DNA of 64,000 nucleotides from NCBI GenBank assembly GCA_037975125.1, contig CM075855.1, forward strand, positions 79,415,445 to 79,479,444, read 5' to 3'. A program made the translations under genes and the position numbers. The DNA is from Latrodectus hesperus. Taxonomy: Eukaryota > Arthropoda > Arachnida > Araneae > Theridiidae. Below the pieces are notes generated by a model that was not told where the DNA came from, searched no databases, and worked only from the letters and a program-made list of their open reading frames with translations. Positions 36,100-49,290 of this stretch are shown one piece after another (positions within the stretch are counted from its first letter, which is position 1; every line of letters begins with the position of its first letter).

Positions 36100-37970
36100 A
36101 ATCTGAATAAAATTTACGAAAGAATTTCTATTAATGACTTTCCCTTCAAATCTTCTATGCAAAGTTGTAAACATGCTATGAATTAGATTTTTAAATTAAC
36201 TATGACACAAATGAAAAATTACAAGTAATCATTTAAATTGACTAAAAAACAGCATGACAAAGCATTATTCTGTAACCCTGCCGACTGCTTAACTCTGATT
36301 ACTAAAAAAAACGTAAAATATGAATCTTATTTCTAATGATAAAATATTGAATCCTGTTTTTCTGAATAGCATGAATTTATAAGTGTGTGTCGGTAGACAT
36401 GTATTTTTCGACATTTTAGTACAGGAAATTATTATATGTATGTGATATATATAATTTCTTTAATTTTTTTAAATTTCTATACTTTTAACTTTTGTGCCTT
36501 TTTTTGAAGCTGTGATTGTGATTTTAATTTTTTCTTTAGATTACTATTTTATTTGTACTCTTGTTTTCGTTATGTTTTTAATTTTGCATCTATGTTATTG
36601 TGAGGATTTATTTTGTTTGTTATATTATATTGTCTGTATTATGTTTTTTATTGTTTGTAATTTTCACCATGCTGTTCAAAACCTATCAAAAAGAAAACTC
36701 CAGATCCTCGTAAGAGTACATGTGTATATGTAGATGGGTTATGTGAATTTCCAGCTTAAATGACAACTATTTTTGGGCTGGGGTTTTTGGGCTGGTGTTT
36801 ATTAAGGAAGTGTAAAACACGTGAAATTTTTTTATAAAATCTAATTCTGAGCAGCACATTTTTTCATGCAATAAACTTCAGGTTTTGCAGTTTAACAGTG
36901 TTTTATCCGGAAATGTAGCTTCTAGGGATAACAGTATAACGTTACAAGGAATTGACTTTACAAATCTTGTGGTTTGCAGTACATTTTGAGAATTTGGATG
37001 TCAAACTTTATTCAGCTTTTATTCGAAGCTAGGTTTTGACTATTTTCGATCACTTCAAAGATCATATATGACTTATTTAATAATCATAGATATATAGATA
37101 TATCCTGGTACAGTTTTTCGGATAGCCAGTAAATTACTTGCTTTTGATTGTCTGTGAATTTGAAATTGTGTCTAGAATTATATGAAACTTGCAATTAATA
37201 ATATTTATACTAGTATTAGATTGATGAATAGGTTTTACGTGCATGAATGGTAATTCTAACTTTTGTTTGAATTAATTGTCGAATGTCATACTGCATAGGA
37301 ATATTTAATTTTTTGGTATACTTAGTAATATTACTTAAATATAGGCAGTAACTAAGTGCTTATAGATTTTGTAAATAGACAAAATTTACCTCGAAGACCA
37401 ATGAAATTTCTTCTATGTTTAAGAAAGAGAAAATGATAAAATTTGATTATTTTAATCATATTAGAATAAAAATTTTTTGTTCCATGTAAAAAGTTGCTAC
37501 TGATTTTCCACTTGATTTTCAAATTATTCAGATAGTGATTGAGGAAATACTCTAAATATATATTTAATTTTTTTGTACGATTTTTAATTTTTTTTAGGTT
37601 TTACCTATTGTGCAAATTTTTCAACCTTTTTCTCTCTCCTCCACATTCCTATTTTGTGCAATAATCTCTAGTCATAAGTTGTGCAATAAATTATTACTTC
37701 TTAATTAAATATAATCCCATTTCTCTGTCTAAAATAAACTAAGTTATATATACTCATATTTGCATCCGATTTTATGAATAATATAAAATATGTATTTTTC
37801 TCATTTGTTTTTATTATTTGATTCTATGTTAGTAATTTGACTTGTGTATTTTTCATAAATAAGTCAAAGAATTTATTACGCTATGTGTAAATATATAGTA
37901 GCAATATATAAAAAAAGTATTTAGCATATACTTGTATTGTATTTAAATTTTAGGATGCGTTGTATAACTA
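36100..37970. other. AT-rich non-coding DNA
   Basis: The plus-strand ORF at 36494-36733 is a T-rich, uniformly hydrophobic frame without an ATG start and is not supported as a gene. A modestly GC-richer patch at 36740-36800 (repeated TTTTTGGGCTGG) is unexplained. Confidence 0.5.
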
Positions 37971-37973
37971 AGC

Positions 37974-38153
37974 ATGGTCATAGGCCTCTTGGGGAACCCA
38001 GCCATGGAAAACAAGTGGGTAACGCACTTACGCAAGCACCTCCTGGGTAGTGTGGAAGACTTGCCGAGAAAATGTTCCTTATTTTTTGATATGGATTTTT
38101 TCAGTAAATTCTTAAATGTAGATGATAATTTAGAAGATAATAGTGATATATAG
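37974..38153 (+). CDS. Possible small ORF or terminal exon, 59 codons
   Basis: An acceptor-like ATTTAAATTTTAG ends at 37953. Twenty bases later an ATG opens 59 codons beginning MVIGLLGNPAMENKWVTHLR and ending in an acidic tail, LNVDDNLEDNSDI. The first two thirds are distinctly GC-richer than the surroundings. I recognise no domain. It could equally be part of an unidentified repeat; no partner exon was found. Confidence 0.25.
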   Translation: MVIGLLGNPAMENKWVTHLRKHLLGSVEDLPRKCSLFFDMDFFSKFLNVDDNLEDNSDI

Positions 38154-38585
38154 AATAGAATACTTGCATTTTATATTTTTTCTGTGAAAAGTAATTATTT
38201 CGAGATCGTGGCTTTTATGGATTTTAAGGGGCTTATAACTCATTCGACATCATGGTCATTATAAAATATTGATTTGATTGAATAATCGATGCAATGTCTA
38301 TATTAAAACTGCAGTCTAGTTGTTGGCATATTAGTTACAATTCTCTAGTTGTCGTGTTTTATTTATAAGGGAAAGTGTTTGCTAAAATTTGATTTAATAA
38401 AACATCAATATTATCTATAGTACCAATGAAATTTTTAAAATTCGTTCTGTAGACAAAATCTCTCTATTCCTAACTGCAGATATTCCGTTTATAACCAGTT
38501 TAAAATTTTATAATTACAATGTAAACAAAAAAGTTTTTGAAATTTAAATGACACAAAAAACATGACCTATAGAAAGTGTAGCCTA

Positions 38586-38675
38586 TTAGTCCTCGAAGTA
38601 ATCGGCATCCAGCACCTTCTGCCAACGAGTCTCCAGTTGTGTGATTCCCTTGCGGAAAAATTCTTCAGTTGAATG
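38586..38675 (-). pseudogene. Mariner transposase C-terminal fragment
   Basis: The minus strand reads STEEFFRKGITQLETRWQ followed by KVLDADYFED and a stop at 38586-38588. This is the conserved extreme C-terminus of mariner (DD34D) transposases, which end in a W-x-K-C/V...DYFE motif. Nothing upstream (above 38680) continues the protein, so it is a truncated relic near the 3' end of the LINE. Confidence 0.75.
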
Positions 38676-39699
38676 AAAAGGTTGGTAGGTTAAGGGGTGG
38701 AGACTTTTGTAGCTCTATGCTAAGATGAGTGTAGCTCACATGAAGATATTTGGAGATGATTTATAGTCAATTGACTAACATTATTTAAGAAAAGTCACTT
38801 GAAGTAAGTGAACACTGAGAAATGTCTTGATATGAGCAGAAAATTCGGGTTTATAAAATTTGTGATAGAGGATAGATAGTTCAAGGGGTTTTTGATGTTA
38901 CAACTTTAATTTTTGATATCATTAAGATTAAAATCTTTTAGACAGTCGTAGAAATTCGCAGCAAGCAAGTATTTTAATTTCCGGATTTGTAGATAGTTCA
39001 AATATCGAAGGGAATGATAATGCTCCTATTCCTAATTTGTTTCGTAATTGATTTCTCAGATGTTCGTATAAAGGACTGTCTAGGAAAATGATCTATGGTT
39101 TCAAGTTTACCGCATTGACAGCGATCTGTATGCCAGAAATTAAACCTAAATAGAATTAAATTGGTAGGAAAAGATCTTGTTCTTGCTCTGGCCAGCCATA
39201 CGTCTTCTAGTCGGGATTTCGTTAATAGCCTATGATTTTTGCGAATAGATATGAGATGGGTGAACGCTTCAGTATATTTGAATTTTTCCGTTGATTGAGT
39301 CTTTACTTAAAGTTATATTTGTGTTGCTTGTCTTGTTGTATTTGCGTTATTGTAAAGTCTTTCCTTAAAGTAATAGATGTGTTGTTCCTGATCTTCAGGA
39401 GAAATAGATCGTACAGCATATTGACTCACTGTTGCTGCTTTCACAAATGAGTTAGTGATACCATTGACCGGTGGCATTTCTTAGGGCAGTGTGATATACA
39501 GTTTCAAGGATTTTGTGATCTGTTGTGCATGCTGAAGTAAATGTAACAGCCATAATCCAGACTGAAGACAATAAATTTCACGATTTGAAGATGAGCGGTA
39601 CGAGCACCCCATCTATTACCTGCGATACCTTTTAAAGCATTCAGCTTTTTTTTGATATAGCTTCTCTCTTTTCATGAAAATGATGACAGAAAGATAAAT

Positions 39700-40700
39700 T
39701 GTGTGAGAAATGTAATCCCAAAATTCGAATATTTTTACACCAGGAAATAGGGTGTTTGTTGATGAACAAGTTGAAATTAAGGTGTTGTCGTTTTGAAGAA
39801 AAGTTAATCATAGAACATTTTTGTCAGTCTATTGATAACTTTCAGTCTTGACACCAATTTTGTAATATTCCAAGTGCAGATGGTAGTTTCAGCTGAAGTT
39901 TTCCCAAGTTAACAGATTCGTTTATTAGAAATGTATCACATCTGCATACATGAAGCATTTGATGCCGGGGGGAAGGATATAGTAGATCTGCCATAAACGT
40001 TGAGAACAGGAAAGGTGATAACACGCTTTCCTGCGGAACGCCAAGCTGGCAGCCGAATGGTTAGCGCTCTTCTCTTCGGTTCAACAGTTCGTGGGTTCGA
40101 ATCCCACCTTGGGCATGTATGTTTGTAGTGGTTTGGAATCCACTTTAAACCATAGGTCCCAATCTAATTAGCCCTCGTGTGCAAAAAATGACCGTTGAGT
40201 GACAAAACAAACCAAACTTCCCTGCGGAACTCCCCTATATGAGGTGGCTGATGAAGATAGCTCATTTTTCTCCACTTCACATGAAAATGGCGAGTTGTGA
40301 TGAACTGTTGAATCCACAAAGAAGCATTCCCTTTGATGATTGCTTGAAGTAATTTATAGATAAGGCCGTCTGGCCAGATTGAATCATAGGCCTGAGAAAT
40401 ATCCACTGCAACCAATTTTCTAGAGGATCTGGCTGAAATTATGTGATGAATGATGGATAAAATGCTGTAATAATCTCGATGCGGCAGAAATCCGTGATGA
40501 TTGGAATGGAAGTAAGATATGGTTGATATATGGTCAATAAATCTCTCCAAAATCATTCTTTCCATTAATTTAGACATGATACTAGTCAGGGATATAGGAC
40601 CGTACGATGCCACAAAATTGGCCATGTTTCCCGATTTTAAAATTGGAATAACACACAATGGAAGATTTCCATATTTCTGGTACAATACCTGTAAGCCATG
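39700..40700 (-). pseudogene. LINE reverse transcriptase pseudogene (interrupted)
   Basis: The fingers/palm portion (40685-40240) reads VIPILKSG, YGPISLTSIMSKLMERMI, HGFLPHRDYYSILSIIHHI and KLVAVDISQAYDSIWPDGL, which are blocks of non-LTR reverse transcriptases. The next block, GVPQ-S-VLSPFLFSTFMADLL, is split by a SINE insertion with a CCTGCGGAAC target duplication. After the SINE, the expected YADD catalytic motif is degraded: the frame reads HVCRCDTFLI at about 39930-39960. The enzyme is inactive. Confidence 0.85.
40041..40215 (+). repeat. SINE-1 reference copy with 10-bp target duplication
   Basis: The duplication CCTGCGGAAC lies at 40030-40039 and 40221-40230. The element runs CAGCCGAATGGTTAGCGCTC (A-box) through GTTCGTGGGTTCGAATCCCA (perfect B-box), a GCATGTATGTTTGTAGTGGT body, TCCACTTTAAACCATAGGTC and a CCGTTGAGTGACAAAACAAA tail. 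It is the clearest SINE-1 in the window and sits inside the LINE reverse transcriptase, so it is younger than the LINE. Confidence 0.93.
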
Positions 40701-41862
40701 ATTTATTCATCAGAGAGATAGGAGGTAGTTTAGGTTGTTATAGTATTAATGCCTTTTAATATTTTTGCAGATATCTTGTTTGGACAAACAGACGAGTTTT
40801 TGCATCTTGCCAAAGCTTCATGCAGTTCAGATACAGTAAAGGGTTTATTGTGAGAGAAATCCTCACTTGTACTTAAATCCAGTCGAATACCTTTTTAAAA
40901 TTGGTGGACGAGTGTAGAAGTCTGTAAATATATTAGCTTGATGGGTAGGATCTTTGACTGGAGAATTATGTAATAGGATCAAATGAGAAGTTGGAGTTAT
41001 TGTAACTCTATTTTAAACATGTTTTAATAAACTGAATATTTTTTGATGTTCCAACTGAAATTATTTCGTCCCAATATTTTCGAGAGAGATGTATGAGTAG
41101 TCGATGTAGTTCTGCTGCAGTTCTTTCATATGCCATCCAAACGTACTTATCACATGTTCGCTTAGCTTTACGCCAAAGACGTTTTCTTTGGCCCAAGACA
41201 TAACCACATCTAGAATATCACCATGGTTTACAAAGCATTTTCTGCCATCTTCGAAATTATGAAGTCTATTTATACCGAGATATGGTTTAATTGTTCAATA
41301 GAGTGAATATTAGAAATTTCATGATCAGTATTGATATAAACAAATCTGACACAAGATTCGTTATCTGCTCTATATATGATGATCATTTTCTCTGTTGCTG
41401 TTCTTGTTTGGCGATGTTTATGTCAATACAACAGTACAACATACCGGAGTTTGCTTTTTAATATTTATTGAAACATTAACTAATCTACATTCCACGTTAT
41501 ACCAATATGAGTTATATTGAAAACAAAATGCGCCGATCTGTCGAGTTTACATATTTTCACTTCTGTTTTTTCCTCTCCAATTGCCATTCAGCCAACACTA
41601 AAACTTCATGGTGAATGCTGTGTTGCAGCATTTTCAATAGCTATGCCAGTTTCAGATGGTAAATGGTCTCTGCCAAAACAATCTGGGTGAGCTTCAATAT
41701 GACTTAACTGATATATGTCTGGTGATATAAAAGTGAAATCAATGAGTGAAGGCTTATGATGTGGACCATAATGTGTTGGAATTTCAGAGTTTAGGAGGAA
41801 GGAATTCTCTTCCTGAATTCATTCTAGAAAATCATTTGCCTTTGCTGTATTAAAACAGCTTC

Positions 41863-42250
41863 CTAATGATCAATGTTGAATATTGAAATCTCATAATGAT
41901 ATAAAGGCTGAATTCCTTGAATTATACTATGAAGCCACTCTGAAGAAAATTTGCCAGGAGGAATGTAAACAATAATAGTTATTGTAGTCGTTGTAACTGT
42001 GATCTTGACTGCTAAGAGTTCTCTGCCATCATCTGAGAGACGGATAGGGGAAAATTGCATTGTTGGAATGCGTTTATTTATTGCTAAGAGAAGGCCGCCA
42101 CCTCGGCTATCTTTATCCTGACGAAAGATTATTTTGTTAAAGATATCTTGTCAACATTTTTAACAAAGTTTCTCTTGTATTGCAATAACATCTGCAGAAA
42201 TAAAATGATGAAATTCGTGTATGGGTGCTTATTGAGAACACTATGAGCAT
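41863..42250 (-). pseudogene. LINE AP-endonuclease-like fragment
   Basis: The frame contains DGRELLAVKITVTTTTITII followed by VYIPPGKF, the strand-loop typical of the EEP endonuclease of jockey/R1/I-type elements (vYiPP). Catalytic residues upstream and downstream cannot be followed in one frame. Part of the LINE at 38890-43310. Confidence 0.65.
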
Positions 42251-43329
42251 TCCATGAAATTGATGAGCACATGGAAAAAGTAATAATTATAATTACAGTT
42301 TGACTGCTAAGGACTATTGCACACAGGATAGTAGTTCGTAGCTTCTGTTAGGAAATTTTATTGCTTCTATTTATAAGTTTTGCATTTTCACACAATTATT
42401 TCTGACTGTTCTTCAGAAGAGTTGCCAAAATTAAATACAGGTAAAATTGGATTGAAATAAATGTCACTATTACTTGAGTTTGGTTATTGCTTCTGGATTC
42501 TACTCCTTTTCCAAGTTTTCCTTTTAGCAGGGAAAGACGAGGGACTCCTAGTTTCAAAAAGTTTGTTTAGTTTCTTCAAATTTTTGGAAAATAGCATTAA
42601 TTTTTAATGCTATAGTTGAACAAGGATCACTATTGTGATGTGATTCAGATTCTGCACAAAGCTGATTATACTTTACATAGTTTTGTTGCATGTGTAAATT
42701 TAAAACAAATTCCACATTGTCGAACCTTATCCACAAATAACTTAACATTTACAATAGATAAAACACTTTAATTTGAGATGGAATTTTATGTCTGTAGACT
42801 CTTACCAAGGTAGTTTCTGAAAGTTCTGAAGATCCCTTTTTATTGAAACGTCGTATTTGAGATACAATAAGGCCGTTATTTCTAATGCAAGATTTCCTAG
42901 ACTTTCGTCCACTGATATGAACGGGATAATGAATTTCGTAGTGTATTGTTCAATTTGTGAATTTGGGGAATTACAAGGACATTTAATAATGTTTCGATTC
43001 TACAAATTTCTATTGAAATTTTATCATTTGTAGTGATAATTAGTTTTCAATTTCTGGTATGTCTGACTTCAACCTTCTTCTTGTTGGAAATAGCATTTAA
43101 TAGTTCAGATTTTAACTGTGAAGGCCTCCTAAGAATAGAAAAATATCCTGCTGCAGGACAAAAACACTGAAATTTGAAATTCGAGCTTCTGTAGCTAATT
43201 GCATAGCTAGAGGTGCAATATCATCGTAGTCTAATACAGAGTTCGATGCATGCTTCGGTATGGGATACTCACAGTCAATAAAGTGAGTATCGTCTTGTAA
43301 GTCTATCATGGTGAATATACCATCCTGTA

Positions 43330-45840
43330 TGTACTTGAGAAAATAATTTTAAATTAACCTTATTGCAATTCCCGAATTCCTACAAACTTAAATAAATGAA
43401 AACAAATTGCTTAAGTCATTATCAAAGTAAATAAAAATTAAAGAAATAAGTACGTACCACTAAAAGTCTTCAACTTTTTCTGTTGCAAATTCCGAAAACT
43501 CGAACACAATCTTGACACTTCTAAATAGAATACTTTAGAATATAGAAAACAACTCTAAGGTACGTGAAAGTTATTACTGACCGAAAGTTTGTTACAGTAA
43601 AAAATTCGAAGATTATAAATACTCAAATAATATTCAAAAAAGGGCAGTTTGATGAGAACGACTGGGCAGGTTTGTTTGTCCATCAACGATCATTTTTTTG
43701 CACGAAATGAATATACAATATGTGATACATATAGTAAAACCCGCCGTACACAATACGCTTCTGTATTTGAATCTGTATAACTCGCAGAAAATAGTACCCT
43801 GTATTGGGTAGTTAGTGAGTTTAAGAAAATTGAAGCAAGTTCTGATTTTTCCTCAAGGGACTAATTACAAGAAGTGAACAGCAGCTTCTTACTTTCCGGT
43901 GTCTCTTCTTATATGGTTATAAAGTATTCTTGGCGATACTTGTGAATAATATTTGTTTAAACTCCCTTTAAAGTTAACTATGAAACAAATAATACAAGAA
44001 TTGACAGAAGTATACACAGAAGCAATTGACAGAGTGTTATTTACGGAAAATTATGAGCATTGACTATAGAAATGAAATGAAAAGAAAACGTATGGAAAAT
44101 TAATAAGATAGTCGTGAAAAAATTATGAAAGTATATTACAATGAATAAAGGGAAAACAAATTTGATATGTTTGTTATATATTCATACAATGAAATATTAC
44201 TAAAATATATAATGAATACTTAAAACTATATTTTATTTCCCTTGTATTGAAATATAAAATATTTCACTTGATGTGTGTGAATTAATTGTATTAAATTTTT
44301 CCATCATTAATTCCATTTAATTAAAATGATAATCTGCTTTGTTTTAATTAAATGTAAAATACAAGAAAATTTTAAATCCAACTTATTCAATCTAATTTAG
44401 ATTTTTTAATCTTGTATAATAACGATAGTTTTATAAATCAATAAACGATTTAAAAAATTACTTTCCTGTAGTCCTTGTGTAATTGACTCTTATTCTGTAT
44501 TATTTGTACCAAAGTTTGAGGAAAAATAGTTTTACCTGTTGCCAGAAAGCGTAAATTCGCATTCAAACGTTCATGAGATCTTAAAAAAGGCTTGAATGCA
44601 TCCCTTTTTATAATTAAAGAGTTAACAAACTTTCATCAATTCTTCATTCATCCTAATATAATTTAAAAGTTCCTTATCTTATGAGTGATTTTTTTTAAAA
44701 ATCAAATTAAAATATGGCTGATATTTTTGGTGCATCATTCAATTTTTTGCTCATTTCCGTTTTTTTCATTTTTAGCATCACGACATAATATAGAGCAACA
44801 AACCTTAATATGTCCGTTCTTAATTTACTCGTGTTGAAGTTACCACAATATTTTTTAAAGAAGTATTTCTAATATATAAAAATGAAGTAAAATATATTAT
44901 AAAACAAGAATTTATAATGATGAAAATTAACAAGAAATTAATAGACAAAGAGTGAACCAATAAATATCAAATACTTAAGTCATGTTATAAACGGTGAATA
45001 ATTATTTTATGAAATTTAATCTTAACTTTAATGTGGATCAAATTTACAGAAATGAAAGAAAAATCTTTGTACTGTATTCAAAATACCACTCTGATTCCAC
45101 TTTATACAGGATGTATAAAATGAAATTCCAAATGTTATGAAGCAAAGAGTGTCCTCAAACACTTTCGCTTCTAAAATATTATTTGATTAAAAAATATTCC
45201 GAGTTATTAAATTTCGATAAATAAACATTGATAATTTTGATAAATTTCAAATTTTTCCGATTTTCTTAGACTTAACCACTGAAATAACTACTGAAGAAAA
45301 CGCAATTTTTTCCATTACTTTTCTGATACTTGCAAAGAAGTGGAAATAACTATTGTTTGTTTTGTTTTCTTATACATAATATGTAAATTATAAATTTGTT
45401 AATTTCGTAAATTCATTAATAAAACAAATTTGCTTAATATTTCTTTAAATATATTAAAATTATTTCATCTATGCCAAGAAAAGTGGCAAAAACATTTGTC
45501 AGGTAAGAATATAAATGTGTGAATATTTTTATTTATTCATTTTAATAAGAAAATTTTAAAAATTTTGTTTATTACTTTGAAATTTATTAACAGAGATAAA
45601 TAATTAATGGATATTATATATGATTGAATTCATTTTATATTGAAAAATGAATTCGGGAACTAAGTTGAATGCTAATCTATTTGCATTTGGTAGTATTCGA
45701 TTTTAAGTGCTAAAATGTTAATTTCTTTTTTTAACTTAAATTCCAGTTGTATTTAAGATAAGTGCTACTAGTAGAAAAAGTATTTCAAACTTGATATAAA
45801 AATAAGAATTTTTAACTCTTATCTTTTGAGTATTGAGGGT
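43330..45840. other. AT-rich non-coding DNA
   Basis: No supported gene. A 32-nt ATG-led segment at 45471-45502 ending in CAG/GTAAGA resembles a tiny first exon but has no partner. ATACAGGATGTATAA at about 45112 resembles a lone Tc1/mariner terminal repeat without a mate. Confidence 0.45.
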
Positions 45841-45841
45841 A

Positions 45842-47515
45842 TCAGAAAGGTTCTCTGTTTAAATTTTTGTAGTTTTTAATTTCATTTTTCTTTATTTCGG
45901 ATGTTTATTCTGAAACCTATAAATGCAGTTGTCGCTTAACTTATTTTTATCAAGTAATTTTTTTAAATTCAGTGATTTTATATTTATAAGTTAGAAATTA
46001 ATAATAAAGCTCTAATATGTTAGAGAAATAAAATTTATTTCTTAAAGATGATTGCTATAGTTTGCTTACAAATGTTTTTTACCAATGACCTTGCAGGAAT
46101 TTTATGGTATTTATATCGTAAATTGCAAAAAAAAGAGGCATCTGTAAGCATCGCATAAAAAATCCTAGTCTCAAAAATATTGAGAATTCAGAAAATTTTT
46201 CATACGATTTTTGCTTACATCCAGCAAATATTTCCAACAATTTTAATATTACATTCAGAAAATTGGAAAAGGAAAAGCACAGCGATTTTATATTGAAATT
46301 ATAATAAAAAAATTTTAAATAATATTCAATGAAGCATAGATATTTAAATGAAATATCTTTTATTCCTCATGAGAAAATATTTTTTCCTAAAACTAATTTT
46401 TTCTATTTAGAATATATATTACTTAAAGTATTAGCTATTTGTCAGAATCCCTAACTACGTATAGGGATGTCCTGGGTTCGAATCCCAGTTCGGGCATGGA
46501 TGTACTATCTCTATCCTGTCTTTGTCCTTTCTGTGTATGAATGTTTGTAAATGGTTGCCTACCCTATAAACGGGTTCCTAGGCATGTGTGTACTGAAGAA
46601 GTCGGACTCCGCTCCAAAATATGGTTCAGTTGAAAAAGTGGAGCAGCGCACCCCATATTGCCAGCCTAGCTGGCACACGACAACAACAACATTAGTTATT
46701 TAGATATGTGCTAAAAAGTATTATGTTAGAAATATATGCTATTTAGAATCGAAACAGCTGCTTCTATTCTAAAAATAGCATATAATTTTATCTTAAATCT
46801 TATATTTCCAAAGAATGATCCATTTTACCTTTTTCTTTTCATCGACCGGCAAATTAACTGCAAAACATGTGCTAGTGGTATGCTTCCATTTTCATAGCAG
46901 CCTCTGTGATTTTATCCTCAATCACCCTTATAATTAAGAGAGGTTTGATTAATGTGAATAGATTTACTAGATGTTTAAATTTTATATAATATTATATAAC
47001 CATATAATACAGCCATTCGTTTAAAAATTTCAAAAATGAGACTTATAATGAACGTATATATTGGAAACGAATAAAATGTCTACGTGGAAAAGAATTTATG
47101 CATATAAAATGCTTTTCCGTTAAAAAAAATGTTTTAAAAATCATTTTTTCAAGTAGAATAAATAAAAATTCAAAAGTATCTTTAAATTTTAATTATTTGC
47201 AGACGCAATATATTTAAAAAATAACTGAAGAAATAGATTCCATATTGTAAAATAATGGACATTTCAGCATTTTTATTGATTTTGAGGAAGTCTATTTTTG
47301 ATAAAGTTATATATTTTAATGTTTGAGGTTTAAGTATTTTTTGGCCTATGTTCCTATTATAGAAACAAGTTTGAAATATATTCTGGTCATATCTTTTGTT
47401 TATTTTATCTTTTCATTGTGCATATAAAAATTCAAATTATATTTATGTCCATTTTTTTTCTCAAAAAAATATTTTATCTTTTGTTATCGAAAAATAAATG
47501 ATTTTTCCCCTAACC
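45842..47515 (+). repeat. Long dispersed repeat, copy B (with SINE-2 insertion)
   Basis: Matches copy C in order: TAAATGCAGTTGTCGCTTAA (45922-45941), TTCTTAAAGATGATTGCTAT with AGTTTGCT (46039-46068), ATTACATTCAGAAAATTGG (46247-46265), and TCATCGACCGGCAAATTAACTG (46839-46860). The last block and a following GTATAAAA-like part also match copy A. SINE-2 at 46441-46690 interrupts it. Confidence 0.7.
46441..46690 (+). repeat. SINE-2 copy with target duplication
   Basis: Flanked by ATTAGCTATTT (46430-46440) and ATTAGTTATTT (46691-46701). It contains a perfect B-box in CTGGGTTCGAATCCCAGTTC, then GGGCATGGATGT, CCTATAAACGGGTTC, a CTCCGCTCCAAAATATGGTT body and a tail of CAACAACAACAAC. The tRNA head is 5'-truncated and its A-box is lost. 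It resembles the element at 54762 in its first 130 bp. Confidence 0.88.
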
Positions 47516-49290
47516 TAACCCTATAAGTAATGAGAGTAAAAGTTAAATGTGCAATTGAACACCAATAAAAAATATTATTCTTTGAAATTTTTTGCAGTAT
47601 TTTAAAAAGTACTTCTCTTCACTTAAATAAAAAAATGGAAATTCAAACATTTCTTTAAATTAGTTTCATCAATTTGTAGATCGCAAGATCAAATATTATG
47701 TGTATTTATTCCATGTTGTCAGATAGCTTTCAATAAATAATTAAATCGTTTTTGAGTACTTTCTTATTATGATACATTGTGATAATATTATATTATAACT
47801 TCAAACGTTTTGTGTGTGTGAAATTATACAGTAGCTGTTTAATGTTTTATGAGAATAACACGCACGCGCAAAATAGCTCATACTGTGTTTTAAAATTTAA
47901 AAAAATAAAAAAATCCTTATGTTATAACTTCTGCATCAAAAATCCCGACGCTGTTAATCAACCCATTTTTTACAACTGTTAAATATACACATATTTTAAC
48001 TAAATTCATACTTTCTTAAGTAGACAGTTCAGATTTATTCCAAATAACTCAATATATAATAATTTAATAAGTTTTTTTGATTATTTATAAAATTATATTC
48101 TTACAAATAGATTTATAAATTTCATGTATGAATTATTCAACACAAAAATCAACACGATTAAATTATAATTGAATATTCTTTGATATGAGACTATTAATAA
48201 AAAGAATATATAGCGTTATTAAGAATATATTTTTATATTTAATTTTTGTAGTTAAAAAATTTATATTTCTTAATAAATTAATTCAAAACACTGACTTCAG
48301 GAAAGAATTTGAAATATTTCAATAATTTAACTATCCAAATTACAATTTTATGTCTATCATATTTAACACATTGTATTAGTTTCGGCAAATCAACCTAAAA
48401 AGAAAATGTTATTTAAAATTGAAAAGTATTTATATATTTCTTGAAAACACATGATGTGACAACCGAGGCGTTAGGATATTTTCGTTTACGAACAATTGCT
48501 TCATGGAATATAGGGAACACACAAAGTATAGATGGACATATATGGCTTATTTTTTAAATGTATGATTTTTTTCACCTTAAATTGGGATTTATATTTTGAG
48601 AGACGTATTGATATATATTTTAAATAAATATATAGAATTATAAATTCATAAAAATATTATTTATTATGTAATGAAATATATAATCAATCTTTGTTGTATT
48701 ATTTATATCCTTGAAATTATAGTTAACAAATTTAGTTATGAGATTTGAATGATGCAATTTATATATAGTAAAATAGTGTCTTAATTTTTTTAGATATTTA
48801 ATAATATATTCTATGATGTTAATCAGAATTGAAATATTAAATTTTTATAAATAGAAAAGTAATATTTTATAGTAATTTTTAAAATCATAATTCTACATAT
48901 ATACAATAAAAACATTAAGAAAAGTTATACATGGTTACATACTGCTTTGCGCTTCTGTTGGTAAACATCTTTTGAATAGAAGATGCTCTAAAATCCGCCA
49001 GTGCTGTAAAAATGTATGCAACTTTCCTGTATTTATACGTAAGACATATATTTAAATTTTTTATGATTTTAAGAGTATTTTTAGAGATTTCATTTAATAA
49101 CATTTTTTAACATATAAAGTTTGATTTGCAGTCAAATGATATTTTCGCATTACACTGATTTAAATCCGAGATTACATAATCATTTTGCTTAAATTTGATG
49201 TAAAAACTTACATTGTTCCATACATGTATGCAATATCTAAATTAATTAAGAAATCATTTTTTAATTCGTAATTTTTTTTTGAGAATTGTA
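47516..49290. other. AT-rich non-coding DNA
   Basis: No supported gene; the ORFs at 47779-47982 and 48915-49103 have no motifs, AT-rich codon use, and no clear exon borders. Confidence 0.5.

Larger units (their letters stand above)
38890..43310 (-). mobile_element. Jockey/I-type LINE, near full length but dead
   Basis: On the minus strand, from high to low coordinates: a possible ORF1 region (about 43310-42500), an endonuclease-like stretch containing TITIIVYIPPGKFSSEWLHS (about 41890-42000), reverse transcriptase (about 41000-39700), a thumb/connection block with ALKGIAGNRWGARTAHL (about 39590-39640), and a C-terminal zinc-like segment with TDRCQCGKLETIDHF (about 39080-39140). The frame is broken throughout. 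A SINE-1 interrupts it at 40041-40215. No poly(A) tail or target duplication could be identified, so the limits are approximate. Confidence 0.8.

Noticed and set aside
36494..36733. 79-codon hydrophobic ORF that could look like a membrane protein
   Set aside because: T-rich strand gives hydrophobic residues by composition; no ATG start and no exon borders.
36934..36952. TAGGGATAACAGTATAA resembling the I-SceI homing endonuclease site
   Set aside because: Only the first 12 bases fit well; no endonuclease or group I intron nearby, so chance is the simplest reading.
45112..45126. Lone ATACAGGATGTATAA resembling a Tc1/mariner terminus
   Set aside because: No matching inverted end or transposase within a plausible distance.
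45471..45502. Tiny ATG-led exon ending in CAG/GTAAGA
   Set aside because: Eleven codons without a matching acceptor or downstream exon; splice-like motifs of this length are expected by chance.
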